NCBI RefSeq assembly: GCF_004363095.1
Contig: NZ_SNYO01000002.1
Location: 124,001-188,000, forward strand
DNA length: 64,000 nucleotides
From: Actinomycetospora succinea
Lineage (GTDB): Bacteria > Actinomycetota > Actinomycetes > Mycobacteriales > Pseudonocardiaceae
Direction of reading: 5' to 3'
This document shows, one piece after another, positions 55,501 to 63,909 of this stretch. Under the pieces are notes generated by a model. The model searched no databases. It was not told the origin of the DNA and saw nothing but the letters and a program-made list of their open reading frames with translations. How positions within the stretch are numbered: the stretch's first letter is position 1; the number at the start of each line of letters is the position of its first letter. A program made the position numbers and the translations under genes.

Positions 55501-56793
55501 ATGGAGTTGTCGGGCGGGCACTGGCCGGTCGTCGTCGTGGGCGGCGGGCAGGCGGGGCTGTCGATGAGCCGGTGCCTGGGACGGCGCGGGATCGACCACG
55601 TCGTGCTCGAGCGCTCCGAGGTCGCGCACTCGTGGAAGACCTACCGGTGGGACACCTTCTGCCTGGTCACGCCGAACTGGCAGTGCCAGCTCCCGGACTT
55701 CCCGTACGCGGGCGACGACCCCCACGGGTTCATGGTCCGCGACCAGATCGTCGACTACCTCGAGGCCTACCGCGCGTTCGTCGACCCGCCGATCGTCGAG
55801 GGCGTCGAGGTCACCCGCGTGACGCGCGACGAGCGCGGGACGTACCGGCTCGCCACGAGCCGGGGCGAGCTGACCGCCGACCAGGTCGTCGTGGCCACCG
55901 GCGGCTACCACACGCCGATCACCCCGCCGCTGTCCCAGGCGCTGCCCGAGGAGATCACGCAGGTCCAGTCGCAGGACTACCGCAGCGGCGCGCAGCTGCC
56001 GCCCGGCGAGGTGCTCGTCGTCGGGTCCGGCCAGTCCGGCGCGCAGATCGCCGAGGACCTGCACCTCGAGGGCCGCAAGGTCCACCTCGTGGTCGGCGAC
56101 GCCCCGCGGGTGGCGCGGTTCTACCGCGGCCGCGACGTCACCGACTGGCTCGCCGAGATGGGCTACTACGACATGCCCGTCACCGAGCACCCGCGCCGCG
56201 AGGCGGTCCGCGCGCAGGCCAACCACTACGTCACCGGGCGCGACGGCGGCCGCGACATCGACCTGCGCGCGCACGCCGCGGCCGGCATGTCGCTCTACGG
56301 CCTGCTCACCGACCACCGCGACGGTGTCCTGCACTTCAAGCCCGACCTCACCGAGCGGCTCGACCACGCCGACGAGGTGTCCGAGTCGATCAAGGACACC
56401 ATCGACGCGTACATCGCCCGCAGCGGCGTCGACGCCCCCGTCGAGGAGCGCTACACCCCGGTGTGGCGGCCGGACGGCGAGACGCTCGAGCTCCGCCTCG
56501 CCGACTCCGGCATCACCGCGGTGGTCTGGTGCATCGGGTTCCGCCAGGACTTCCGGTGGGTCGACGTCCCGGTGTTCACCGGTCGCGGCGCACCCGCCCA
56601 CTCCCGCGGCGTCACCAGCTCGCCCGGCCTGTACTTCCTCGGGCTGCCCTGGCTGTGGACGTGGGGGTCGGGCCGCTTCTCCGGCGTCGGGCGCGACGCC
56701 GAGTACCTCGCCGAGCGCATCCGCTCGCAGCGCGGCCTGACCGGCACGGGCCCGCGCGGGGACGTCTGCAACGTCCTCGCGCTGGGCTCGTGA
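55501..56793 (+). CDS. Flavin-containing oxidoreductase, MSMEG_0569 family
   Basis: 430 residues. VVVVGGGQAGLSMSRCLGRR is the FAD-binding motif; VLERSEVAHSWKTYRWDTFC, LVTPNWQCQLPDFPYAGDDP and HGFMVRDQIVDYLEAYRAFV are typical of MSMEG_0569-type proteins. VLVVGSGQSGAQIAEDL near residue 178 is the NAD(P)-binding second GxGxxG/A, and LGLPWLWTWGSGRFSGVGRD is near the C-terminus. In mycobacteria the gene belongs to a nitrilase-containing cluster; only this member is present here. Ribosome site GGGGAG before ATG. Preceded by a 99 bp gap with nothing definite. Confidence 0.87.
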   Translation: MELSGGHWPVVVVGGGQAGLSMSRCLGRRGIDHVVLERSEVAHSWKTYRWDTFCLVTPNWQCQLPDFPYAGDDPHGFMVRDQIVDYLEAYRAFVDPPIVEGVEVTRVTRDERGTYRLATSRGELTADQVVVATGGYHTPITPPLSQALPEEITQVQSQDYRSGAQLPPGEVLVVGSGQSGAQIAEDLHLEGRKVHLVVGDAPRVARFYRGRDVTDWLAEMGYYDMPVTEHPRREAVRAQANHYVTGRDGGRDIDLRAHAAAGMSLYGLLTDHRDGVLHFKPDLTERLDHADEVSESIKDTIDAYIARSGVDAPVEERYTPVWRPDGETLELRLADSGITAVVWCIGFRQDFRWVDVPVFTGRGAPAHSRGVTSSPGLYFLGLPWLWTWGSGRFSGVGRDAEYLAERIRSQRGLTGTGPRGDVCNVLALGS

Positions 56794-56797
56794 GGGC

Positions 56798-58015
56798 CTA
56801 CGTCCCGGGGTGCTTCGGCGTGTTCGCCGGCGCCGGCGCGGTCTGCGGCGTCGACGGCGCGTGCTCGCCCTCGGCGCGCACGGCGCCCGCGCTGCGCGGC
56901 AGGCCCCGGGCCTGACGACGCTGCGAGGCCTCGCGCATCTTCTTCGCCGGCAGCGAGAGCCGCCAGATCGAGCGCGTGGCCTGCCAGAACTGCCGCGGGA
57001 ACGAGCCCGTGGTGTAGGGCAGCTCGTACTTCTCGCACAGCGCGAGGACGCGCTCCTGGATCTCCGGGTACCGGTTGCACGGCAGGTCCGGGTACAGGTG
57101 GTGCTCGATCTGGTAGCCGAGCGAGCCCGACATGATGTGCATCAGCCGGTTGCCGGTGAAGTTCGCCGAGCCGAGCAGCTGGCGCAGGTACCACTCGCCC
57201 TGCGTCTCGTTCTCCAGCTCCTCCTCGGTGAACACCTCGGCGCCGTCCGGGAAGTGCCCGCAGAAGATGATCGCGTACGACCAGATGTTGCGGATGATGT
57301 TCGCGGTGAAGTTCGCCGTCGCCGTCGGGACGAAGTTCTTCCCGGCCAGCGCCGGGAAGAGGATGTAGTCCTTGCCGATCTGGCGGGCCTGCTTGCGGGC
57401 GATGCCCTCGAGCTTGCGCCGGAACTCCTCGGGGTCCTCGAGCTGCAGCTTGACGAGGCCGTCGATGTCGAGGTCGTGCAGGGACACGCCGTACTCGAAC
57501 GCGAGCATCAGCAGCGTGTTCACCACGGGCTGCGTCAGGTAGTACGGGTGCCACGGCTGGTCGGACCGGACGCGCAGGATCTCGTACCCGACGTCCTTGT
57601 CCTTGCCGATCACGTTCGTATAGGTGTGGTGCAGGTAGTTGTGGGAGTGCTTCCACTGGTCGGCCGGGCAGACGTTGTCCCACTCCCAGGTCGCCGAATG
57701 GACCTCGGGGTCGTTCATCCAGTCGAACTGGCCGTGCATGACGTTGTGGCCGATCTCCATGTTCTCGAGGATCTTGGCCACGGACAGCGTCAGCGCACCG
57801 GCCCACCACAGCTCGCGGCGGTGGCTGCCGAACAGCATCGCGCGCCCGGCCACGTTGAGCCGGCGCTGGATGGTGATCAGACGACGGATGTAGGCGGCGT
57901 CCTCGTCGCCGCGCTTCTCCTCGAAGTCGGCGCGGATCTGGTCGAACTCGCGACCGAGGGCCTCGACGTCCGCCTCCGTGAGGTGGGCGAACTCCTTGAC
58001 GTCGGCGATGGCCAT
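56798..58015 (-). CDS. Membrane fatty acid desaturase (DesA3-type acyl-CoA delta-9 desaturase)
   Basis: 405 residues. Three His boxes for the di-iron centre: HNVMH near residue 88, HSHNYLHH near 122-129, and QIEHHLYPD near 301. Hydrophobic segments between them provide the membrane helices. This is the class of mycobacterial DesA3, which makes oleoyl-CoA. Start ATG 58015 has GGGAGGAAG upstream. It is 35 bp downstream of a ferredoxin-reductase gene, the known electron partner in M. tuberculosis (Rv3230c/DesA3). The C-terminal tail is Pro/Ala/Thr-rich. Confidence 0.93.
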   Translation of the reverse strand: MAIADVKEFAHLTEADVEALGREFDQIRADFEEKRGDEDAAYIRRLITIQRRLNVAGRAMLFGSHRRELWWAGALTLSVAKILENMEIGHNVMHGQFDWMNDPEVHSATWEWDNVCPADQWKHSHNYLHHTYTNVIGKDKDVGYEILRVRSDQPWHPYYLTQPVVNTLLMLAFEYGVSLHDLDIDGLVKLQLEDPEEFRRKLEGIARKQARQIGKDYILFPALAGKNFVPTATANFTANIIRNIWSYAIIFCGHFPDGAEVFTEEELENETQGEWYLRQLLGSANFTGNRLMHIMSGSLGYQIEHHLYPDLPCNRYPEIQERVLALCEKYELPYTTGSFPRQFWQATRSIWRLSLPAKKMREASQRRQARGLPRSAGAVRAEGEHAPSTPQTAPAPANTPKHPGT

Positions 58016-58050
58016 AGGGGTCTTCCTCCCGACGAGTTTCTGGCTTCGGT

Positions 58051-59169
58051 TTATACGTCGAGCACGACGTCGCCGGCGGCGGCGCCGATACATGTCTGGA
58101 TCTTCACGGCGTCCCAGTCGGCCCCGCCCGAGCCGTCGGCCCGGTGCTCGGTGCCGTCGCGCAGGTCGCGGACGACGCCCTGGCGGAGGGGGACGACGCA
58201 GGTGTGGCAGATGCCCATCCGGCATCCGAACGGGAGCTGCAGGCCGGCCTGCTCGCCGGCCTCGAGAAGCGTGGTGGCGCCGTCGATCTCGACGTCCACC
58301 CCGGACTGCTTGAACGTCACGGTGCCGCCCTCGGCCTCGCCGCCCGCGAGGTCGACCGAGAAGCGCTCGACGTGCAGCTGCTCCTCGAGGCCGGCCTCGG
58401 TGAAGACGCGCTCGGCGTCGTCGAGCAGCGCGTTCGGCCCGCAGACCCACGTCTGGCGCTCGCGCCAGTCGGGGCAGAGGTCGGTGAGGTTGTCGAGGTC
58501 GAGGTGGCCGTCCTGGCGGGTGTACTGCTTGTGCACGCGCAGGTTCTCGTGCTTCTCGGCGAGCTGGTCGAGCTCGTCGGAGAAGATCAGGCTGTCTTGG
58601 TCCGGCGCCGAGTGCGCGACGAGGACGTCGGGCATGGTGCCGCGACGGTCGAGCGTGCGCAGCATCGCGATGATCGGGGTGACGCCGCTGCCGCCCGTCA
58701 GGAACAGGATCTTCTTGGGCGGCGGGTCGGGCAGCACGAACTCGCCGCTCGGTGGCGCGAGCCGCACGATCGTGCCGGGCTCGAGGCCCTCGACGAGGTG
58801 CTTGGACAGGAAGCCCTCGGGCATCGCCTTGACCGTCACCGAGAGGTGGCCCTGGTCCTTGCGGGGCGGCGAGGTCAGCGAGTACGACCGCCAGTGGAAG
58901 CGCCCGTCCACCGAGACGGCGATGCCCACGTACTGGCCGGCCTGGTGGTCGAACGACCATCCCCAGCCCGGCTTGATGACGAGGGTGACGGCGTCCTCGG
59001 TCTCCGGCACGACCTTGACGACCTTGCCGCGCAGCTCGCGGGCCGACCACAGGGGATTGATCAGCGAGAGGTAGTCGTCGGGGAGCAGCGGGGTGGTGAA
59101 GCGGGAGGCCACCTTCCGCAGACGTCGCACGCCGCGGGGGAGTCGGCCGGGGGTCTGCCCTTCGCTCAC
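58051..59169 (-). CDS. Ferredoxin reductase with C-terminal 2Fe-2S domain (desaturase partner)
   Basis: 372 residues. FAD barrel with FHWRSYSLTSPPRKDQ, then FLTGGSGVTPIIAMLRTL for NADPH and WVCGPNALLDDAERVFTE. The C-terminal ferredoxin binds 2Fe-2S through C316, C321, C324 and C360 (GCRMGICHTC ... IQTCIG). It delivers electrons from NADPH to the desaturase encoded next. Start chosen at GTG 59169, which has GGAGG 8 bp upstream. The 207 bp region upstream separates it from a divergent MerR-type gene. Confidence 0.93.
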   Translation of the reverse strand: MSEGQTPGRLPRGVRRLRKVASRFTTPLLPDDYLSLINPLWSARELRGKVVKVVPETEDAVTLVIKPGWGWSFDHQAGQYVGIAVSVDGRFHWRSYSLTSPPRKDQGHLSVTVKAMPEGFLSKHLVEGLEPGTIVRLAPPSGEFVLPDPPPKKILFLTGGSGVTPIIAMLRTLDRRGTMPDVLVAHSAPDQDSLIFSDELDQLAEKHENLRVHKQYTRQDGHLDLDNLTDLCPDWRERQTWVCGPNALLDDAERVFTEAGLEEQLHVERFSVDLAGGEAEGGTVTFKQSGVDVEIDGATTLLEAGEQAGLQLPFGCRMGICHTCVVPLRQGVVRDLRDGTEHRADGSGGADWDAVKIQTCIGAAAGDVVLDV

Positions 59170-59199
59170 GTCGCTCACCTCCACCACGCTACACGGAAC

Positions 59200-59316
59200 C
59201 ATCGGTACCGGGAACCGGTGGTAACAGTTACCCCGGCGTACGTTGCTCCGTTGGTACCCGGGAGGCGTGTCATGAAACACGATCACGTGTCATATGTCGC
59301 CTCGCGGTGTCACGAA
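59200..59316. promoter_or_regulatory. Divergent control region of the desaturase and MerR genes
   Basis: GGTAAC-A-GTTACC (59220-59232) is a perfect 6-bp inverted repeat, a plausible operator. CCGGGAACCGG (59208-59218) lies immediately before it. ATGACAC-like repeats are visible further on, as GTGTCAT at 59268-59274 and 59287-59293 and GTGTCAC at 59309-59315. The region 59170-59376 serves both the leftward desaturase unit and the rightward MerR/sigma unit. Which protein binds is not known. Confidence 0.45.
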
Positions 59317-59376
59317 GGACGATCGCTAGCGTGGGCGACGGTGGACACGGGGGACGCGGGAGCCGGCGGGCAGGGC

Positions 59377-60159
59377 ATGACCGTCGACGTGCTCGCCCAA
59401 CGAGCGGGCATGACGGTTCGTAACGTGCGCGCCCACGCGGCCCGCGGCCTGCTCCCGCCCCCGCGCCTGCAGGGCCGCACCGGGTACTACGGCACCGAGC
59501 ACCTCGCCCGCCTCGAGCTGATCACGCAGCTCCAGGAGCAGGGGTTCGCGCTCGCGGCGATCGAGCGGCTCGTGGCGTCGACCCCGCGCCAGTCCGCCGA
59601 GGAGGCGCTCGCGCAGTACCTCCACATGCTCGCGCCGTGGGCGCCGGAGCCGTCGCTGGAGATGGCCGCCACGGAGCTGCCCGGGTGGCTCGGGGTGGAG
59701 GTCGCCGGCGACACGTGGCAGGCGCTCGTCGACGCCGGCCTCGTCGTGCACCACGACGGCGGCCGGATCCGCGTCCCGAACCCCGGACTCGTCCGGGCCG
59801 GCGCCGAGGCGGTGCGCCTCGGCATGGCGCCGCGGGACCTCGTGATCATGCGCGAGGAGCTGACCACGCACGTCGGGGCCGTCACCGCGCGCTTCGTCGA
59901 CCTGTTCCGCCGCACGGTGTGGGCGGACTTCGTCGGCGAGGGGCTGCCCGCCGACCGCGCCCAGCAGGTGCGCGACGTCGTCGGCGCCCTGCAGCCGGTC
60001 GCGGCGCAGGCGCTGCTCGCGACGTTCCGGGAGTCGATGCCGGCGGCGATCTCGCTCTTCCTCGACGAGGTCTCCGACGCCTTCGAGCAGGGGCACCCCC
60101 GGAGTGGCACCGGAGACGGCACCGGAGGCGGCGTCGCTGCGGCAGACTCGGAGGCGTGA
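59377..60159 (+). CDS. MerR family transcriptional regulator
   Basis: 260 residues from MTVDVLAQRAGMTVRNVRAH. AARGLLPPPRLQGRTGYYGT and EHLARLELITQLQEQGFALA, AIERLVASTPRQ complete the MerR winged helix-turn-helix. The C-terminal 180 residues are a helical effector domain with no metal-binding cysteines. Likely a lipid or fatty-acid sensor for the divergent desaturase unit. A GTG 12 codons upstream (59341) is a possible start. The stop overlaps the sigma factor start (GTGA). Confidence 0.88.
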   Translation: MTVDVLAQRAGMTVRNVRAHAARGLLPPPRLQGRTGYYGTEHLARLELITQLQEQGFALAAIERLVASTPRQSAEEALAQYLHMLAPWAPEPSLEMAATELPGWLGVEVAGDTWQALVDAGLVVHHDGGRIRVPNPGLVRAGAEAVRLGMAPRDLVIMREELTTHVGAVTARFVDLFRRTVWADFVGEGLPADRAQQVRDVVGALQPVAAQALLATFRESMPAAISLFLDEVSDAFEQGHPRSGTGDGTGGGVAAADSEA

Positions 60160-61166
60160 CCGAGACGACGGTGCCCGACACCGATCTCGCGCACGCCCGC
60201 GACGGTGACGACGCCGCCTTCGGCCGCCTCGTCGCGCCGCTGCGCCGCGAGCTGCACGCGCACTGCTACCGGATGCTCGGCTCGTCGCACGACGCCGACG
60301 ACGCCCTGCAGGACACGCTGGTGCGCGCATGGCGCAAGCTCGCGGGCTTCGAGGGCCGCAGCTCGTTCCGCACCTGGCTCTACACCGTCGCCACCCGGGT
60401 GTGCCTCGACCTCGTGGACGCGCGTGATCGGCGGGCGCTGCCGATGGACCTCGCCGCCGCGAGCGACCGGGTCGTCCGCGAGGACGTGCCGCTCACCGAG
60501 GTCGCGTGGCTCGGCCCCTACCCCGACGAGCCGGGCGCGCGCGCCGAGGAGCGCGAGGCCGTCGAGCTGGCGTTCGTCGCCGCGCTGCAGCACCTGCCGG
60601 GCAACCAGCGCGCGGCGCTCGTGCTGTTCGAGGTGCTCGGGTTCTCGGCGGCGGAGATCGCGACGGTGATGGACACCTCGACGGCGTCGGTGAACTCGGC
60701 GCTGCAGCGGGCCCGCAAGCTGGTCAGCGAGAAGGTGCCGGACATCGGTCAGCAGCGCACGCTGCGCGAGCTCGACGACGCCCGCCTGCGCGCGGTCGTC
60801 ACCGGCTACTCCACGGCGCTCGAGCAGGGCGACGCCGAGGCGCTGGTCGCGCTGCTCACCGAGGACGTCACGTGGTCCATGCCGCCGATGGGGCGCTGGT
60901 ACGCGGGGATCGCCGACGTCGAGGCGTTCGCGCGCGCCGTCCCGGTCAGCGGCGACTGCGGGTCGTGGCGCCACCTCGAGGTCGTCGCCAACGGCCAGGT
61001 CGCCGTCGCGTCCTACCTCCGCCCGCCCGGCGAGCCCGACGACGCCCCGCACCGCCCGTGGTCGATCGACGTGCTGACCCTGCGCGGCGACCGCATCGCC
61101 GCCGTCACCTCGTTCATCGGCGCCGAGCACCACGCCGCGTTCGGGCTGCCCGCCGAGCTGCCCTGA
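60156..61166 (+). CDS. ECF sigma factor with SnoaL-like C-terminal domain (SigG/SigX5-like)
   Basis: 336 residues. Sigma region 2: LRRELHAHCYRMLGSSHDAD, DALQDTLVRAWRKLAGFEGR, SSFRTWLYTVATRVCLDLVD. Region 4: LPGNQRAALVLFEVLGFSAA, EIATVMDTSTASVNSALQRA. The C-terminal ~120 residues (about 215-336) form a SnoaL-like domain: VTGYSTALEQGDAEALVALL, TEDVTWSMPPMGRWYAGI. Such ECF factors (ECF41/ECF56 type) use the C-terminal domain to control activity, often without an anti-sigma. GTG start overlaps the MerR stop, so the two are coproduced. Confidence 0.92.
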   Translation: MTETTVPDTDLAHARDGDDAAFGRLVAPLRRELHAHCYRMLGSSHDADDALQDTLVRAWRKLAGFEGRSSFRTWLYTVATRVCLDLVDARDRRALPMDLAAASDRVVREDVPLTEVAWLGPYPDEPGARAEEREAVELAFVAALQHLPGNQRAALVLFEVLGFSAAEIATVMDTSTASVNSALQRARKLVSEKVPDIGQQRTLRELDDARLRAVVTGYSTALEQGDAEALVALLTEDVTWSMPPMGRWYAGIADVEAFARAVPVSGDCGSWRHLEVVANGQVAVASYLRPPGEPDDAPHRPWSIDVLTLRGDRIAAVTSFIGAEHHAAFGLPAELP

Positions 61167-61261
61167 GCGGCGCACCCGCCGCCGCCGGACGACGCCTTAC
61201 GCCCGGGTCCCCGCGGCTGTGACGCTGGACGGTTCCACCGCCGACACCCGGGGGACCTCCG

Positions 61262-62677
61262 ATGACCTCGCCGACCACCGACCCGACCTTCTACCGCTCC
61301 CCCGCGGACGCCGCCGCGGCGCCGCCCGAGCAGCTCGCGTACGTCGCGGCGTTCGACCGGTCCGGGGACCTCCCGGACGCCATGGCGGTCGTCGACGTCA
61401 ACGCGAGCTCCGAGAGCTACGGACGGGTCGTCGGCTGGACCGACCTCCCGGCCGGGGCCGAGCTGCACCACTTCGGCTGGAACGCCTGCAGCAGCGCCCT
61501 GCAGCACGAGGGTCACGACATGAACGGCCTCTCCCGCCGCTACCTGCTCGTGCCGGGGCTGCGCTCGTCGGACGTGCACGTCCTCGACACGCAGCCCGAC
61601 CCGCGCGCACCGGAGATCACGAAGACGATCGCCGCCGCCGAGCTGTCCGCGAAGGCCGGCTACTCCCGCCCCCACACGCTGCACTGCGGACCGGACGGCA
61701 TCTTCCTGACCTGCGTCGGCGGCCCGCTCGACGACCCCGACGGCCCGGGCGGGGTCGCGCTGCTCGACCACTCCACGTTCGACGTCGTCGGCCCCTGGGA
61801 GACCGACCGCGGACCCCAGCGCCTGGCCTATGACGCCTGGTGGCACCTCAACCAGAACGTGCTGGTCTCCAGCGAGTGGGGCACGCCCTCGATGATCGAG
61901 GACGGGCTCGTGCCCGAGCAGCTGCTCGCGGGGAACTACGGCCACAGCCTGCACTTCTGGGACCTCGCGAAGGGCGTGCACCAGCAGAGCGTCGACCTGG
62001 GCGCCGAGCAGCAGATGGTGCTCGAGATCCGCCCGTCCCACGACCCGGAGGCCACCTGGGGCTTCGTCGGCGTGGTCATCTCGACCGCCGACCTGTCCGC
62101 GTCGGTGTGGCGGTGGCACCGCGCCGACCCGCAGGGGCCGTGGGAGGTCGACAAGGTCATCACGATCCCCGCCGAGCCCGCCGAGGAGTCGCTGCTCCCG
62201 CCCGCGCTGAAGCCGTTCGGGGCGGTGCCGCCGCTCGTCACCGACATCGACCTGTCGGTCGACGACCGCTTCCTCTACGTCTCGTGCTGGGGCACCGGCG
62301 AGCTCAAGCAGTACGACGTCAGCGACCCGGCCCACCCGCGCGAGGTCGGCTCGGTGCGCCTCGGCGGCATCGTCGGCCGCCGGCCCCACCCCGCGCGGCC
62401 CGACGAACCGCTCTCCGGAGGCCCGCAGATGGTCGAGGTGAGCCGCGACGGGCGCCGCGTCTACGTCACCAACTCGCTGTACGGGGCGTGGGACGACCAG
62501 TTCTACCCCGACGGCGTCGGCGCCTGGATGGCGAAGCTGGACGTGTGGCCCGACGGCGGCTTCACCCCGGACCCGCGGTTCTTCCCGCACGGCGACGACT
62601 TCCGCGGCCGGCGCGTGCACCAGGTGCGCCTCCAGGGCGGGGACGCGTCGTCGGACTCGTACTGCTACCGCTCCTAG
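61262..62677 (+). CDS. Selenium-binding protein 56 (SBP56)/methanethiol oxidase-like
   Basis: 471 residues, family length. PPEQLAYVAAFDRSGDLPDA, ELHHFGWNACSSALQHEGHD, RRYLLVPGLRSSDVHVLDTQ, YSRPHTLHCGPDGIFLTCVG, WHLNQNVLVSSEWGTPSMIE and GNYGHSLHFWDLAKGVHQQS are characteristic. Bacterial members are copper-dependent methanethiol oxidases producing formaldehyde, H2S and H2O2. No Sec or Tat signal is seen, unlike known periplasmic MTO enzymes. Its TAG stop shares CTAG with the convergent DsbA-type gene. Confidence 0.92.
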   Translation: MTSPTTDPTFYRSPADAAAAPPEQLAYVAAFDRSGDLPDAMAVVDVNASSESYGRVVGWTDLPAGAELHHFGWNACSSALQHEGHDMNGLSRRYLLVPGLRSSDVHVLDTQPDPRAPEITKTIAAAELSAKAGYSRPHTLHCGPDGIFLTCVGGPLDDPDGPGGVALLDHSTFDVVGPWETDRGPQRLAYDAWWHLNQNVLVSSEWGTPSMIEDGLVPEQLLAGNYGHSLHFWDLAKGVHQQSVDLGAEQQMVLEIRPSHDPEATWGFVGVVISTADLSASVWRWHRADPQGPWEVDKVITIPAEPAEESLLPPALKPFGAVPPLVTDIDLSVDDRFLYVSCWGTGELKQYDVSDPAHPREVGSVRLGGIVGRRPHPARPDEPLSGGPQMVEVSRDGRRVYVTNSLYGAWDDQFYPDGVGAWMAKLDVWPDGGFTPDPRFFPHGDDFRGRRVHQVRLQGGDASSDSYCYRS

Positions 62678-63378
62678 CGGACCGTCGTCTCCGTCCGCGC
62701 GAGCTTCGCCGACATCGGGGTGTCCGGGAACGAGCGCAGCGTGCGCTTGAGCTCGGCGAACCCCCGCCACTGCGCGAGCGTCGCGACGGCGTCCCACAGC
62801 CGCAGGGCGTCCTCGCCCTGCGGCGGGGCGTCGATCACGGGCCCGAAGAGGGCCGGCCCGTTGGGCGGGTCGAACGACAGGATCGGCGTCCCCACGCCGC
62901 CGCCGCAGCGCTCCGCGGCCTCCTGGGTCTCGGTGCGCAAGGCGTCGTCGCGGGACGTGTCGTCGGCGGCGTCGGCGAGGTCGGCCGGCAGGCCCACGCG
63001 CTCGAGGGCGGGGCGCAGGTCCCGGCGGCGCGCCATCTCGCCCATGACGGCTCTGAAGTCGTCGCCCTCGGGCGGATCGGCGTCCCAGACGAGCTCGCCC
63101 AGCGCCGTGTAGAGGTCGCCGACGACCCCGGGGCCGTGCTGCTCGCGCGCCGCGTGGACGACACGCAGCATCTCCAGCCCGCGGACGTGGCTGTCGGGGT
63201 AGTCGGGCGACGCCTTCCTCCGCTCGTCGTAGCTGATCTCCTCGTTGAGGATCGCCAGCGAGACGGGACGCCACGTGACCTCGAGGGGACGCTGCCGCGC
63301 GACCTCGACGACCCACCGTGAGGTCACCCAGCAGAACGGGCAGATGGGGTCGAAGAAGAACTCGAGCCGGTCGGACAT
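62674..63378 (-). CDS. DsbA-like thioredoxin-fold protein (Rv2466c-like mycothiol-dependent reductase)
   Basis: 234 residues. The active site is FFFDPICPFCWVTSRWVVEV (C13-P-F-C16), followed by VTWRPVSLAILNEEISYDER, close to mycobacterial Rv2466c, a mycothiol-dependent reductase that handles nitro drugs and oxidised thiols. GVGTPILSFD holds the cis-Pro. Cytoplasmic, with no signal peptide. Ends in the CTAG shared with the SBP56 gene. Probably thiol-redox defence. Confidence 0.9.
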   Translation of the reverse strand: MSDRLEFFFDPICPFCWVTSRWVVEVARQRPLEVTWRPVSLAILNEEISYDERRKASPDYPDSHVRGLEMLRVVHAAREQHGPGVVGDLYTALGELVWDADPPEGDDFRAVMGEMARRRDLRPALERVGLPADLADAADDTSRDDALRTETQEAAERCGGGVGTPILSFDPPNGPALFGPVIDAPPQGEDALRLWDAVATLAQWRGFAELKRTLRSFPDTPMSAKLARTETTVR

Positions 63379-63394
63379 GGCATCCGGCTACCCG

Positions 63395-63655
63395 TCAGGG
63401 TGCGAGCGACCCGCCGGACCGCAGGTAGAGGCTCCAGACCAGGCCGCCGGTCGTGTCGTACTCCGGCACGACCGGGAACGGCGTGGCCGGCGCCGGCGGG
63501 GTGCTGGTCGTCGCGGCGGGCGTGGCCATCAGCAGAGCGAAGATCACGAGGAACCCGCCGACGACGAGGACGGTCACCGTCGTGAGCACGGTCCGCACCT
63601 CGGTGGACGCCGATCGCGGGGCCGGCGCCTCGAACGGCTGGGGAACCGTGGTCAT
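63395..63655 (-). CDS. Small single-pass membrane protein
   Basis: 86 residues. MTTVPQPFEAPAPRSASTEV, then VRTVLTTVTVLVVGGFLVIF, ALLMATPAATTSTPPAPATP: one transmembrane helix at about residues 22-44, then a Thr/Pro/Ala-rich outer part ending GLVWSLYLRSGGSLAP. Start at 63655 has GGGAG 9 bp before it; the ATG at 63664 is too close to that site. It follows the DsbA-type gene's promoter side; function unknown. Confidence 0.6.
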   Translation of the reverse strand: MTTVPQPFEAPAPRSASTEVRTVLTTVTVLVVGGFLVIFALLMATPAATTSTPPAPATPFPVVPEYDTTGGLVWSLYLRSGGSLAP

Positions 63656-63764
63656 CGCAGTCATCTCCCGACGTCGTCGCAGTCGACGACCCATCGCCGG
63701 GAGATCCACGAGCGTTACGCCGTTTGCAGTAGTGACCGTCGGTCGGGCCTCTCTGTCCGCAGAG

Positions 63765-63783
63765 TGCTTCGGTTTCCGAAGCA
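63765..63783. promoter_or_regulatory. TGCTTCGG palindrome/hairpin in intergenic region
   Basis: TGCTTCGG-TTT-CCGAAGCA is a perfect 8-bp inverted repeat in the 254 bp gap between the small membrane protein and the partial SDR gene. It could be a terminator for the leftward SDR gene or an operator for the membrane-protein gene. Nothing else convincing was seen in this gap. Confidence 0.45.
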
Positions 63784-63909
63784 TCCTCACCACAGCGGCG
63801 CCGTCCTCCCGGGTACGCCTCCCCCGTGACCCCGGAACCGTCCGCCGCCTCGTCGCCCTCGACGGAGCGCCGGTCCGGGTCACGCACGACCCGGAGGACT
63901 GGGCGCGTT

